NCBI GenBank assembly: GCA_022867105.1
Contig: JALHVH010000106.1
Location: 1-13,762, forward strand
DNA length: 13,762 nt
Direction: 5' to 3'
From: Candidatus Aminicenantota bacterium
GTDB lineage: Bacteria; Acidobacteriota; Aminicenantia; Aminicenantales; Saccharicenantaceae
Position numbers and translations under genes: made by a program. Below, piece after piece: positions 1 through 8,389 of this stretch (positions are counted from its first letter, which is position 1; every line of letters starts with the position of its first letter). The notes under the pieces were generated by a model. It searched no databases and was not told the DNA's origin. It was given only the letters and a program-made list of their open reading frames with translations.

Positions 1-2512
1 AGCCGGTGGCGTTGGCGACGATCATCCGGTCACCGAAGAGCTGAGTGGCCAGCTTGACGTAGGGCGTTTCGCCGCAGCCGGCGCAAGCTCCGCTGAACTC
101 GAACAGCGGCTGAAGGAGCTGGCTGCCTTTGACGGTGTCCCTCTTGAGGCCGTCCAGAACATCGTAGGGGAGCTTTTCGAAGAACGCCTCGTTGGCGTTC
201 TCGCCGGCCGCCCGGGCCTCTTCGATGGGGACCATCTTGAGGGCTTTGTTCTTGGACGGACAGACCTCGACGCAGTTCTCGCAGCCGACGCAGTCCTCGA
301 CATAGACCTGAAGCCTGTAGGCGAGGTTTCTGTCGTTCTTCGCGGTCGACTTGAGGGTCGTGAACGTCTCCGGGGCTCTCTGCAGGTCCTTGGGGTCGAT
401 CTGCTTGGGCCGGATGGCGGCGTGCGGGCAGATCAGGGCGCACTGGTTGCACTGAATGCAGTTTTCAGGGAGCCAGGAAGGGACGTCGGGGGCGATGCCG
501 CGCTTTTCAAGCCGCGCCGTCCCCGTGGGCACCTGGCCGTCCAGGGGCATCTTCGAGACCGGAATGGAGTCGCCCTTGAAATGCATGATGGGCTCAATAA
601 CGTTCTTTGTAAATTCGTCGGCATCGTCGGGGACGACCTTCGGGACGGGGGCGGAAACCGTGATTCGGGCCGGAACGGGGACAGCTTCGAGGCCTGCGGT
701 GGCGCGGTCGACCGCCGCCCAATTCCTTTCGACGACGTCCATCCCTTTCTTGATATAGGATTTCTTGATGGCCGTCTTGATGAGCTCGATGGCCTTGTCT
801 TCGGGGAGGACGCCGGAGATCTTGAAGAAGCAGGCCTGCATGATCGTGTTGATCCGGGTGCCTAGCCCCAGCTCCTGGGCAAGCTTGAGGGCGTCGACGT
901 TGTAGACCCTGAGCTTCTTGGCGATGATCGTTCGCTGCATGTCCTCGGTCAGGTGCTCGAAGACCTCATTCGCCGGCCAGGTGGAATTGATGAGGAAGAC
1001 ACCGGCCTCTCGAATTCCCTCGAGGATGTCGTACCGGCCGATATAGGACGCTTTGTGGAGTGCGACGAACGAGGGCTTCTGAACCAAATACTGGGACTGG
1101 ATCGGGCTCTTTCCGAAGCGTAGGTGGGAGATCGTGACGCCGCCCGATTTCTTGGAATCATATTGGAAATAGCCCTGGGCATAGAGGTCGGTGTTGTCGC
1201 CGATGATGGTGATGGAATTCTTGTTCGCCCCAACGGTGCCGTCCGACCCGTAGCCCCAGAACTTGCAGCTGACGACATCGCCGGGTTCGGTATCGATGTC
1301 CTCCCCGAGCTTGAGGGAAAGGCCTGTGACGTCGTCTTCGATCCCGACCGTGAAGCTATGAGTGCAGGCACCGTCGAGGTGGTCGTAAACGGCCTTGACC
1401 ATGGTCGGCGTGAACTCTTTTGAAGAGAGTCCGTATCGCCCGCCGACGACCCTGACGTTCCGGCCGAACAGGGCGACGGCGACGTCGAGGTAGAGCGGTT
1501 CGCCGAGAGAGCCCGGCTCCTTCGTCCGATCAAGAACGGCGACCTTTCTGACGCTCGCCGGAAGGGCGGCGGCCAGGGCCTTGGCGTCGAAGGGCCGGTA
1601 GAGTCGGACCTTGACCGCCCCGACCTTCGAACCCCGCTTGTTCAGGAAGGCAATGGTCTCTTCGACCGTCTCGGCGCCCGAGCCCATGATGACGATGACC
1701 TTGTCGGCGTCGGGGGCACCCACGTAGTCGAAAAGATGGTAGGACCGGCCGAGGACCTTGGCCACCTTGTCCATGTACTCCTGGACGATGCCCGGCGCGA
1801 CGTCATAGTATCTGTTGACCGTCTCGCGTCCCTGGAAGTAGACGTCGGGGTTCTGCTGACCGACCTTGATCATGGGCCGCTCGGGGCTCATGGCCCGCCT
1901 GTGAAACTCCTCGAGATACTGGGGTTCCAGAAGCGCGGCAAGGACCTCGTAAGGGACCATCTCGACCTTCTGGATCTCGCTCGAGGTCCGGAAGCCGTCG
2001 AAGTAGTACAGGAAAGGGACTTTCGATTTCAGGGTGGCCAGCTGTGAGACAACGGCCAGGTCCATGACCTCCTGGACAGAGCCGGCGGCCATCATGGCGA
2101 ATCCCGTGTTCCGGGCGGCCATGACGTCGGAGTGGTCGCCGAAGATGGATAAGGACTGACAGGCCAATGAACGCGCCGAGACGTAGAAAACCGTGGGCAG
2201 CATCTCGCCCGCGATCTTGTGCATGTTCGGAAGCATCAACATGAGTCCCTGGGAAGCGGTGAACGTGGTGGTCAGGGCCCCGGCGGAGAGGCTGCCGTGC
2301 ACAGCCCCGGACGCGCCTCCTTCGGACTGGAGCTCGACGACAGTCAGCGGCTGGCCGAAGATGTTCTTTCTGCCCTCGGAGGCCCAATCATCAGCCATCT
2401 CGCCCATGGTCGAGGACGGCGTGATGGGGTAAATCGCTGCAACTTCGGAATACGCATAAGCCACATGCGTCGCTGCCGTGTTTCCATCGATGGCTTTAAA
2501 GATCTTGGTCAT
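1..2512 (-). CDS. nifJ: Pyruvate:ferredoxin (flavodoxin) oxidoreductase, N-terminal 837 residues; 3' end outside the window
   Basis: Oxidative decarboxylation of pyruvate with CoA to acetyl-CoA, CO2 and reduced ferredoxin; cytoplasmic, homodimeric, TPP- and Fe-S-dependent in the known family. I read the frame by hand. It starts MTKIFKAIDGN and has YPITPSS with Thr31, Glu64 in the ELQSEGG segment, and Arg114, which match the pyruvate- and TPP-binding positions of the Desulfovibrio enzyme. GSDGTVGANKNS lies near residue 420. Two ferredoxin-like 4Fe-4S motifs follow, Cys685/688/691/695 and Cys741/744/747/751. GACAGCGETPY (Cys810, Cys813, proximal cluster) comes next, then the TPP-domain segment QLFGDRMIVANATG, where the window ends. 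The family is about 1170-1200 residues, so roughly 340 are missing. The start is an ATG with a purine-rich AGGAGAGG ribosome site. It lies 63 bases after recR on the same strand, with no terminator hairpin or convincing promoter between them, so read-through is plausible. Confidence 0.97.
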   Translation of the reverse strand, partial: MTKIFKAIDGNTAATHVAYAYSEVAAIYPITPSSTMGEMADDWASEGRKNIFGQPLTVVELQSEGGASGAVHGSLSAGALTTTFTASQGLMLMLPNMHKIAGEMLPTVFYVSARSLACQSLSIFGDHSDVMAARNTGFAMMAAGSVQEVMDLAVVSQLATLKSKVPFLYYFDGFRTSSEIQKVEMVPYEVLAALLEPQYLEEFHRRAMSPERPMIKVGQQNPDVYFQGRETVNRYYDVAPGIVQEYMDKVAKVLGRSYHLFDYVGAPDADKVIVIMGSGAETVEETIAFLNKRGSKVGAVKVRLYRPFDAKALAAALPASVRKVAVLDRTKEPGSLGEPLYLDVAVALFGRNVRVVGGRYGLSSKEFTPTMVKAVYDHLDGACTHSFTVGIEDDVTGLSLKLGEDIDTEPGDVVSCKFWGYGSDGTVGANKNSITIIGDNTDLYAQGYFQYDSKKSGGVTISHLRFGKSPIQSQYLVQKPSFVALHKASYIGRYDILEGIREAGVFLINSTWPANEVFEHLTEDMQRTIIAKKLRVYNVDALKLAQELGLGTRINTIMQACFFKISGVLPEDKAIELIKTAIKKSYIKKGMDVVERNWAAVDRATAGLEAVPVPARITVSAPVPKVVPDDADEFTKNVIEPIMHFKGDSIPVSKMPLDGQVPTGTARLEKRGIAPDVPSWLPENCIQCNQCALICPHAAIRPKQIDPKDLQRAPETFTTLKSTAKNDRNLAYRLQVYVEDCVGCENCVEVCPSKNKALKMVPIEEARAAGENANEAFFEKLPYDVLDGLKRDTVKGSQLLQPLFEFSGACAGCGETPYVKLATQLFGDRMIVANATG

Positions 2513-2575
2513 CAATCCTCTCCTATCATTGCCTGACGGCCAAATTGTTTATTCTTGATCCATAAGCACGATAGC

Positions 2576-3181
2576 CTATTCCCTCAGCTCGGTCCGGCCC
2601 TCCAGAGCCTTCTTGATCGTGACCTGGTCGGCGAAATCGAGGTCCGAGCCCACGGGCAAACCCATGGCCAGCCTCGTGATCCTGAGGTCGATGTCCTTAA
2701 GAAGCTTCACCAGATAAAGGGCCGTCGCCTCTCCGTCCACGGTGGGATTGGTGGCGATGATGACTTCCCTGAAATTCCCCGCTTCGATCCTCTTTTGGAA
2801 CTTCTCCAGGCGAAGCTCGTCGGGCCCCATCCCTTTGAGGGGAGAGAGGACGCCCAGGAGAACGTAATACCGGCCACGGTAGGCTCCTGTCTTTTCGATC
2901 GAGGAGATGTTGAACGGCTCCTCGACGACGCACAGAACATCGTCCTGACGGTGGGGGTCTGTGCACATCTGGCAGGGATCGACGTGGGTGATGTTGTTGC
3001 AGACGGAGCAATAGAAGATCTTCCTCTTGGCTTCCCGGATGGCTTCGGCCAGGCGCTCCGCGTCCTCCAGGGGAAGGCCGAGGAAATAGAAGGCCATCCT
3101 TTGAGCGGTCTTGGCGCCGATGCCGGGGATCCGCTTCAGTTCTTCAATGAGGTCGTGGAGGGGCTGGGCGTACTCGAACAT
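2576..3181 (-). CDS. recR: Recombination mediator protein RecR
   Basis: RecFOR-pathway protein that, with RecO (and RecF), helps load RecA on SSB-coated gapped DNA. The 201-residue length is standard. Domains in order: a helix-hairpin-helix with RIPGIGAKTAQR at 17-28; a four-cysteine zinc finger at Cys58, Cys61, Cys70 and Cys73; a Toprim domain from about residue 80, with CVVEEPFN at 84-91 and LSPLKGMGPDEL at 112-123; and a C-terminal GLPVGSDLDFAD segment near 174-185. The start MFEYAQPL was chosen because its ATG overlaps the ybaB stop codon by one base (TGATG), which implies translational coupling. A longer reading with 30 extra N-terminal residues would lie inside ybaB and does not look like RecR. 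It is the third gene of the dnaX-ybaB-recR operon. Confidence 0.98.
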   Translation of the reverse strand: MFEYAQPLHDLIEELKRIPGIGAKTAQRMAFYFLGLPLEDAERLAEAIREAKRKIFYCSVCNNITHVDPCQMCTDPHRQDDVLCVVEEPFNISSIEKTGAYRGRYYVLLGVLSPLKGMGPDELRLEKFQKRIEAGNFREVIIATNPTVDGEATALYLVKLLKDIDLRITRLAMGLPVGSDLDFADQVTIKKALEGRTELRE

Positions 3182-3492
3182 CAAAACATCCCGGGGATCT
3201 TCAGGCCGGCGCCGAGAGTTCCCAGCTTTTGGCCGAGCGCCCCGTCGACCTTGGCCGCGGCGTCGTTCCACGCGGCGACGACGAGGTCCTGGAGCATGTC
3301 GACGTCGTCCTTGTTGACGACCTCTTTTTCGATCCGGATCGAAAGGAGGGCCTTATGACCGTCCAGGACGACGGTCACCATGCCGCCGCCGCTCGTGCCC
3401 TCGACGCGCATCCCGGCCAGCTCCTTCTGGAGACGGTCCTGCATCTCCTTGGCCGCTTTCAGCATCTTTTGCATTTCCGCCATGTTCCTCAT
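3181..3492 (-). CDS. ybaB: YbaB/EbfC family nucleoid-associated protein
   Basis: Small DNA-binding protein of the YbaB/EbfC family. Members form dimers with a tweezer shape and are almost always encoded between dnaX and recR. The protein is 103 residues. It opens with an amphipathic, Met/Gln/Lys-rich helix (about residues 4-28). A glycine-rich turn and beta strands follow (GTSGGGMVTVVLDGH, 32-46), then a second helical half. The start MRNMAEMQ lies in an ATGA overlap with the dnaX stop, four bases shared. A ribosome site AAGAGGAG within the last codons of dnaX is correctly spaced. Its own stop overlaps the recR start. The second Met (MAEMQ) is a possible alternative start three codons in, but the overlap favours the first. 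Confidence 0.95.
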   Translation of the reverse strand: MRNMAEMQKMLKAAKEMQDRLQKELAGMRVEGTSGGGMVTVVLDGHKALLSIRIEKEVVNKDDVDMLQDLVVAAWNDAAAKVDGALGQKLGTLGAGLKIPGMF

Positions 3493-5252
3493 CGTTCGCT
3501 CCTCTTACGGTCCCTTCCCGCCACCTCCCGGTCCTGGGGTTTCTTGACCGGGTCGACCGAAAGGACCTGGGCCTTGAAGGTGTTCATGAAGTATTGGACC
3601 GCGGGGTCCTTGAGGACGGCCTCCTTCTCCGGTGAGTCTCCGCGCGGGGCGGCCTCATCCTCCCTTTCTAAAAGCCGGAGGACCAGTTTTCGTCCGGTCA
3701 CTTCGGACGCGACGCGCTCGATGAGCCGGGCATCTCTCTTGATCGTGTCTAGATAGAACTTCTTGTCGCCCGCGAAAACGACCTCGAGAGCCTCCTCCCC
3801 GATCTTAAACGACGAATACTGGGCCAAGACGGCGGCCAGGGCCGCTTTTTCCTTCTGGAGCCCTTCCAGGATTCGGGCAAAGGCGGCCTTCGCCTCGGGA
3901 GAGGGGCCCGCAGGGACAGCCTTTGACTGCGTCTTGGAGGGGATGCTATCGGAGCGGGGCCTGGAAGCGGCCGGCGTCTCATTGTAAGCTTTCGGCGGAG
4001 CCTGGAACCCGGGCTGGGTTAGCGCCGAGGGGGACGAGGGCTTGACCTGTCGCTCCGGGGCCGTTCCCGGGGGGGCCTGCCCGCCGGCTGCGCCCGGGCC
4101 GGACGGCCCCGGACCCTTCCTGGCATCCTCAAGCTCCCGGACGAGGTCCGCGAGGGGGACAAGCTTCCGGAAGTGGCAGAGCTTGACCAGCAGGGATTCG
4201 AGATAGATCCTGGGGTGCGACGAATAGCGAAGCCCCGCCTCCCCCTGCTGGAGGGCCAGCAGATAGCGGAGGAACTCTTCCGGGGAGGCCTTCTTGGATT
4301 CCTCCACGAGGCGTCCCATCTCTTCGGCGTTCATGAACAGAAGGTCCTGCGGCTTTTCCAGGGACGCGGCCAGGAGCAGGTTGCGAAAATGTTCGACCAG
4401 GTCCTTGTAGAAGACGCGGAGCTCATGCCCTCCTTCGATCAACCCGTCGACAAGGGCGAAGATGGACCCTGCTTTTTCCTCCAGGATTGCCGAGGAGCAC
4501 GCGTAAAGCAACTCGGGGTTGATCGTGCCCAGGATCTCCTTGAGATCATCGTCGTTGATGACCTCTCCGCTGAAGGCGACCGCTTGGTCGAGAAGGCTCT
4601 GGGCGTCCCTGAGACTCCCTTCAGCGGCGTGGGCAATCAGGGCGAGCGCGGAAGGGCTGATTGTGATGCCGTTGCTCTTGGAGATGTCCATCAGGTGATT
4701 GATGATCTCCTTTTGGGAGATCTTCTTGAATTCGAAGTGCTGGCAGCGGGAGACGATCGTCGGAGGCACCTTGTTGAACTCCGTGGTGGCGAAGATGAAT
4801 ACCGTATTCTCCGGCGGCTCTTCGAGTGTCTTGAGAAGGGCGTTGAACGCCGGCCCGGTGACCTGGTGGACTTCGTCAATGATGATGATCTTATAGCGGC
4901 TGCGGATGGGCTTGTATTTCAAGCCCTCGCGCAGGGCCCGAATGTCATCGATACCCCGATTCGAGGCCCCGTCGATCTCCAAAACGTCGATGGAGCGGTC
5001 TTCCCTGATCTCCAGGCAGGACTCGCACGTATTGCATGGCGTCGGGGTCGGGCCGTTGGCGCAGTTGAGGGCTTTGGCCAGGATGCGGGCGGCCGTCGTC
5101 TTTCCGGTCCCCCTCATTCCCGAGAACAGGTAGGCTTGCGTGACCCGGTTCGTCCTGATGGCGTTCTGGAGGGTCTGGACGACGGACCTCTGGCCGATCA
5201 TTTCCTCAAACGTTTGAGGCCTGTATCTGCGGGCGAAAATCTCGTATGACAT
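3489..5252 (-). CDS. dnaX: DNA polymerase III subunit tau/gamma
   Basis: ATPase of the sliding-clamp loader and organiser of the replicative polymerase. At 587 residues it is a full tau-like protein. AAA+ core motifs: Walker A GMRGTGKT at 45-52, zinc-binding Cys64, Cys73, Cys76 and Cys79, Walker B IIIIDEVH at 122-129, and the SRC arginine finger at 168-170. The collar domain (domain III) runs to about 375. A Pro/Gly/Ser/Ala-rich linker (379-452) leads to a C-terminal domain starting at AAFARILEGL that probably contacts polymerase. I saw no heptanucleotide slip site such as A-AAA-AAG; the longest in-frame A runs near GAAAAAGC are too short, so a separate gamma product by frameshifting is not supported. 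The ATG at 5252 has no Shine-Dalgarno in front and lies 8 bases after a -10-like hexamer. It is the first gene of the operon with ybaB and recR. Confidence 0.98.
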   Translation of the reverse strand: MSYEIFARRYRPQTFEEMIGQRSVVQTLQNAIRTNRVTQAYLFSGMRGTGKTTAARILAKALNCANGPTPTPCNTCESCLEIREDRSIDVLEIDGASNRGIDDIRALREGLKYKPIRSRYKIIIIDEVHQVTGPAFNALLKTLEEPPENTVFIFATTEFNKVPPTIVSRCQHFEFKKISQKEIINHLMDISKSNGITISPSALALIAHAAEGSLRDAQSLLDQAVAFSGEVINDDDLKEILGTINPELLYACSSAILEEKAGSIFALVDGLIEGGHELRVFYKDLVEHFRNLLLAASLEKPQDLLFMNAEEMGRLVEESKKASPEEFLRYLLALQQGEAGLRYSSHPRIYLESLLVKLCHFRKLVPLADLVRELEDARKGPGPSGPGAAGGQAPPGTAPERQVKPSSPSALTQPGFQAPPKAYNETPAASRPRSDSIPSKTQSKAVPAGPSPEAKAAFARILEGLQKEKAALAAVLAQYSSFKIGEEALEVVFAGDKKFYLDTIKRDARLIERVASEVTGRKLVLRLLEREDEAAPRGDSPEKEAVLKDPAVQYFMNTFKAQVLSVDPVKKPQDREVAGRDRKRSER

Positions 5253-5260
5253 TTAATAAA

Positions 5261-5289
5261 ATGATACCAGGAAAGGGACCGTATGTCCT
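5261..5289 (-). promoter_or_regulatory. Candidate dnaX-proximal promoter, possibly giving a leaderless mRNA
   Basis: On the minus strand AGGACA (5284-5289), a 17-base spacer, then TATCAT (5261-5266); the hexamers match the sigma70 consensus at 4/6 and 5/6. The dnaX ATG begins 8 bases after the -10, so transcription would start at or next to the start codon. No ribosome site is visible there, consistent with leaderless translation. Inferred from sequence only. Confidence 0.45.
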
Positions 5290-5303
5290 TTTTTGTAAAG
5301 AAT

Positions 5304-5331
5304 ATTTTAACACAAATCCCGGAAATTTCAA
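5304..5331 (-). promoter_or_regulatory. Candidate dnaX-distal promoter
   Basis: On the minus strand TTGAAA (5326-5331), a 16-base spacer, then TAAAAT (5304-5309); both hexamers match sigma70 consensus at 5/6. A start near 5297 would give a leader of about 45 bases in an AT-rich pocket of otherwise GC-rich DNA. It may act with, or instead of, the proximal promoter. Confidence 0.5.
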
Positions 5332-5343
5332 CGATTCATTTCC

Positions 5344-5372
5344 CTGGCAAAGACGGGGCTGTTGGGTATAAT
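5344..5372 (+). promoter_or_regulatory. Candidate promoter of the EamA-family permease gene
   Basis: CTGGCA (5344-5349), a 17-base spacer, then a perfect TATAAT (5367-5372). Predicted start near 5379, about 12 bases before the chosen ATG. The short leader holds AAGGG (5379-5383), 7 bases before the ATG, as a modest ribosome site. The promoter position argues against starting the gene further upstream. Confidence 0.6.
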
Positions 5373-5390
5373 AAGCCCAAGGGCGATCCG

Positions 5391-6260
5391 ATGAGCGTTC
5401 CAAGTCCCGACAAGAAGAGCCTTCTTGAGATCCATCTGGCGGTGGCCCTGTTCGGTTTCCCGGGGCTGTTCGCCAGGTGGGTTCCAGTTTCGCCTGTCCT
5501 CCTCGTCCTGGGAAGGGTCTTCTTTGCAGCCCTCGCCCTGTCCGTGATCATCCTCGCGCGCGGATTGTCCTTCAGACTGACGCCGCTCCGGGACGTCTTT
5601 CTTCTGCTTCTTTGCGGGGCCCTCCTGGCCATGCATTGGACGACGTTTTTCCAATCGGTGCGGGTCTCATCCGTCGCCGTCGGCCTGCTTTCCTACTCGA
5701 CCTTCCCTGTCTTCACGGCCTTTCTCGAGCCGCTCGTTTCAAGGGACAGGCTGGACCGGAGGGACCTCGTCCCGGCGGGAGCGTGCTTTTTTGGGGTCTT
5801 CCTCATCATCCCCCGCTTCAGCCTCGGTGACTCGGTCGTCCGGGGCGTCCTATGGGGGCTTGTCTCAGGCGCGACGTTCGCCGTCCTGACGGTCTTCAAC
5901 AGGAAGCTGTCTCAAAGGCGGTCGAGCCTTCACATCGCGTTTTACCAGGACCTTTTCGCGGGCGTCCTGCTTCTGCCCTTTTTCTTTACCCGCCGGCCCG
6001 TCCTGAGCCCAAGAGACATCCTCCTCCTGGCCGTCCTCGGGGTCTTCTGCACGGCGTTGGCCCACACTCTTTTCATCCATGGGATGAAGCGCATCCGGGC
6101 CCGGGCGGCGAGCATCATCAGCTCGCTCGAACCGGTCTATGGGGTTCTTTTGGCCCTGATCTTCCTGGGCGAGGTCCCGGCCCTGAGGACGATCCTGGGG
6201 GGGACCGTCATCCTTGGGGCCGCCCTGGCCGTGACCCGAAGAACGGCAAGGGAACGCTAA
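5391..6260 (+). CDS. EamA/DMT-superfamily inner-membrane permease
   Basis: Predicted ten-helix membrane transporter of the drug/metabolite transporter superfamily, 289 residues, the usual length. The protein is a duplicated pair of five-helix EamA units. Each half shows the characteristic Pro-containing helix: SYSTFPVFTAFLEPL in the first and ISSLEPVYGVLLALIFLGE near the C-terminus. Short basic loops (for example NRKLSQRR and TRRTARER) fit cytoplasmic positions. The start MSVPSPDKK was chosen because the candidate promoter ends just before it; an in-frame ATG at 5283 would place the -35 and -10 inside the coding region and adds a hydrophilic, atypical N-terminus. The substrate cannot be read from the sequence; family members export amino acids, metabolites or drugs. 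It is a single gene divergent from dnaX and convergent with the DUF6599 gene, with which its stop codon overlaps. Confidence 0.9.
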   Translation: MSVPSPDKKSLLEIHLAVALFGFPGLFARWVPVSPVLLVLGRVFFAALALSVIILARGLSFRLTPLRDVFLLLLCGALLAMHWTTFFQSVRVSSVAVGLLSYSTFPVFTAFLEPLVSRDRLDRRDLVPAGACFFGVFLIIPRFSLGDSVVRGVLWGLVSGATFAVLTVFNRKLSQRRSSLHIAFYQDLFAGVLLLPFFFTRRPVLSPRDILLLAVLGVFCTALAHTLFIHGMKRIRARAASIISSLEPVYGVLLALIFLGEVPALRTILGGTVILGAALAVTRRTARER

Positions 6261-7135
6261 GGCTGGGGAGACAGGGCCGGTTCCGAGGCAAGCCCTGTCC
6301 GGAGCTCGAGGCGGGCGTCTCTGAGCGCGGCAGTCCCGAACTTCTTCTGGAAATCCTCGAAAACGAGGCCTTTCTCGCTGTTTTCCAGGATCTTAAGATA
6401 AGGATCCAGCCGTCCCGCAAGGTTCTTGAACGCGGTCTGGGCCCTGCCGGCATCGGGATAGTCGATTAAAATGAGGGTGAAATGTCCGAATTTCAGGTCA
6501 TCATAGCTCCCAGCGACACCGAAGAGGAGGCCCCTCTGGTCGAGGATATCCCCTTCTCCGAATGTATAGAAGGCCTGGAGACCCACGGGACCCCTGAATA
6601 GGCAGGCCGAACCGGGCTGAAGTCCCTGGCCGGGAAGGCGTCCGATCAAGTCCGCGGCTTTTTCAGCGGGAATCCCGGCCAACGCCCGGCGCGCCAGTTC
6701 GGTCATGGCCGGCAGAAGGTCTTCGCGTCCGGAGAAATTGTTGACATGGATGAAGCATCGGCCCTGGAGGATCGTGAACTGGGCCGGCTCACCCGAGTTC
6801 CTGGCATCCAGACCTTTTACGGGAGTCTCCCTGCCGCACTTCATGAGATAGAGCCCCAAAGCGGCTTCCGGGCTTTCCATCTCGTAGATCTCCAGGGCCA
6901 GCTCGTCCTCCCCTTTTTTATAACGCTGGAGGCAGAGCCCCTTGAAACCGAACTCCAGGAAAAGCTCCGCCCCGCCGTCGATGTGGTCGAAAAGCCGGCT
7001 GCCGGGGAATTTCCGCAGGCCTTCGGACTTTTTCCATCCGGGGGCGAAGCCGTCGGGGGGGACGACGATCGCCGCGTTGAGCGACGCAGCGACGATGGCG
7101 GCCGCACAAGCGGCGAAAATCTTCCTCTTCAGCAT
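6257..7135 (-). CDS. DUF6599-family secreted protein of unknown function
   Basis: A 292-residue protein with a Sec-type signal peptide: MLKRK, a hydrophobic Ala-rich core (6-19), and likely cleavage near residues 20-22. The mature part carries the motifs I associate with DUF6599: FDHIDGGAELFLEFGF (49-64), a following RYKKGEDELALEIYEM (71-86), and SPEAALGLYLMKCGRE (88-103). No catalytic motif is recognisable. The start is the ATG directly before the signal peptide, preceded by AAAGG. A longer reading would begin inside the DUF362 gene and bury the signal. It lies 25 bases after the DUF362 gene on the same strand, so it is probably the last gene of that operon. The function is unknown; the family name is from memory of motif similarity, and export to periplasm or envelope is inferred. 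Confidence 0.8.
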   Translation of the reverse strand: MLKRKIFAACAAAIVAASLNAAIVVPPDGFAPGWKKSEGLRKFPGSRLFDHIDGGAELFLEFGFKGLCLQRYKKGEDELALEIYEMESPEAALGLYLMKCGRETPVKGLDARNSGEPAQFTILQGRCFIHVNNFSGREDLLPAMTELARRALAGIPAEKAADLIGRLPGQGLQPGSACLFRGPVGLQAFYTFGEGDILDQRGLLFGVAGSYDDLKFGHFTLILIDYPDAGRAQTAFKNLAGRLDPYLKILENSEKGLVFEDFQKKFGTAALRDARLELRTGLASEPALSPQP

Positions 7136-7160
7136 CGAGGGCCTTTGACGAACGCGCCTA

Positions 7161-8384
7161 TCAGATCTTGACGTGTTCGATCTTTCCGGGGTCGCCCACA
7201 CCCAGGCCGAGCTTCTGGGCATACCGGAAGTACTCGGTGAACCGGGGATGCTCGTTGACCTTGACCCCCATGGCCTTACGCTTTTCCACGATGAGATCGT
7301 GGCAGACGAGGTCGAGGGCGAACGGGTCCGTCCCTAAAAAGATCGTTCCGTAATCGTAAATGAACTTGGCCTCGGGGTCGGGCCCGCCTTCGTACTGGGC
7401 CTTGATCCCGTCGGTGACGTTCAGGACGAGCTTGTCCCGGACGGCCGGGAAGGCCGGAACCTCGACGCAGACATCGAGGAAAAGCGGCTGATGGAGCCTG
7501 TTCGTGTTGCAAACGGCGCCGTAGCCGATGTTTTTTGTGGCCATCGATACGGCGTTGCCGGTGTTCTTGAAGACAGGCACGTTGATGATCTTCGTCAGTT
7601 TCCGGGTCAGGAGCTTCCCGAAGTAGGAATATTTCCCGTTGAAAACGTGCTGGTTGAGGTAGGCCTCGTCCTTGGGGCCTTCCACGTCGGCCCAATAATA
7701 GACGTCCTTGTCGAAGTTGTCCGTGCTGACATGGGTCCCGTCCGGCTTGAGCCAGCGGCTGTTGTCCTTGGCCTTCCCTTCTGCGGCCGCCTCGTCCATG
7801 GTCTGAAGGCCTTCGATGCCGACTCCGGGATACCTCTCAGCGGTGAAGCCTGCGTCCTTGAGCATGTAGTCGAACCGGTCCCAGATGATAATGTTCCGGC
7901 GCGGCAGCCCGGCCGAGGCGAGCCAATCGATGACGGCGTCCACGACCTCGAGACGCGTGCTGATCAAACCGGCGCCGACCGGGTTGACCTTGATGCCGAC
8001 GACGTCGTTATCCTCAAAAAAGAGCGGGAAACTCTCCATAAGGTTCTTGCCCGTCAGGCGCGTGAGCCCCTTCTCGAACATGCTTTTGATGAGGGCGGCA
8101 TCAACCTTGCCGTCCACCAGGCAGTTATCGTCGTGGACCTCGACGACCTTGCCCGGGAAGGGGCCGGGAAGCGAGTGCTTTGTCCTGGGGACCTTTATGG
8201 CCTCATCGACGTTGGTCTTCGGCCGTTCGATCCTGGCGGGCGCGGCGTTCTGGGCGAAGACGAGCGAGCGTCCGGCCAGAAAGCCGAGTCCGGCCGCGGC
8301 TCCCGCCGCCCCGCCCGCCTTGAAGAACTGCCGCCTGTCCAGATGGAAGCGCGATTCCATCGAACGATATCTTTTTGGCGTCAT
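7161..8384 (-). CDS. Tat-exported DUF362-domain protein
   Basis: A 407-residue protein with a twin-arginine signal: DRRQFFKAGG at 16-25, followed by an Ala/Gly-rich hydrophobic stretch and likely cleavage after VFAQ (about 42-45). Tat export usually means the protein folds, often with a cofactor, before crossing the membrane. The body resembles DUF362 (PF04015), with IINVPVFKNTGNAVSMATKN near 266-285, NVTDGIKAQYEGGP near 322-335, and GTDPFALDLVCHDL near 351-364. Some DUF362 proteins carry a ferredoxin domain; this one has no CxxCxxC motif, only scattered Cys88, 292, 306 and 361. The ATG at 8384 was preferred to an in-frame TTG three codons upstream because AAGGA lies 9 bases before it. The gene begins 5 bases after the stop of the DUF6600 gene, so the two are almost certainly co-transcribed. 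The biochemical function is unknown. Confidence 0.88.
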   Translation of the reverse strand: MTPKRYRSMESRFHLDRRQFFKAGGAAGAAAGLGFLAGRSLVFAQNAAPARIERPKTNVDEAIKVPRTKHSLPGPFPGKVVEVHDDNCLVDGKVDAALIKSMFEKGLTRLTGKNLMESFPLFFEDNDVVGIKVNPVGAGLISTRLEVVDAVIDWLASAGLPRRNIIIWDRFDYMLKDAGFTAERYPGVGIEGLQTMDEAAAEGKAKDNSRWLKPDGTHVSTDNFDKDVYYWADVEGPKDEAYLNQHVFNGKYSYFGKLLTRKLTKIINVPVFKNTGNAVSMATKNIGYGAVCNTNRLHQPLFLDVCVEVPAFPAVRDKLVLNVTDGIKAQYEGGPDPEAKFIYDYGTIFLGTDPFALDLVCHDLIVEKRKAMGVKVNEHPRFTEYFRYAQKLGLGVGDPGKIEHVKI

Positions 8385-8389
8385 GGCAT

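Noticed and set aside
3489..5252. Programmed frameshift in dnaX giving a gamma subunit
   Set aside because: No A-AAA-AAG type slip site with a downstream stem was seen; the longest in-frame A runs are five bases.
5283..5390. Upstream start for the EamA permease at 5283
   Set aside because: The extension is hydrophilic and contains the candidate -35 and -10 of the gene. Family members start near the chosen Met.
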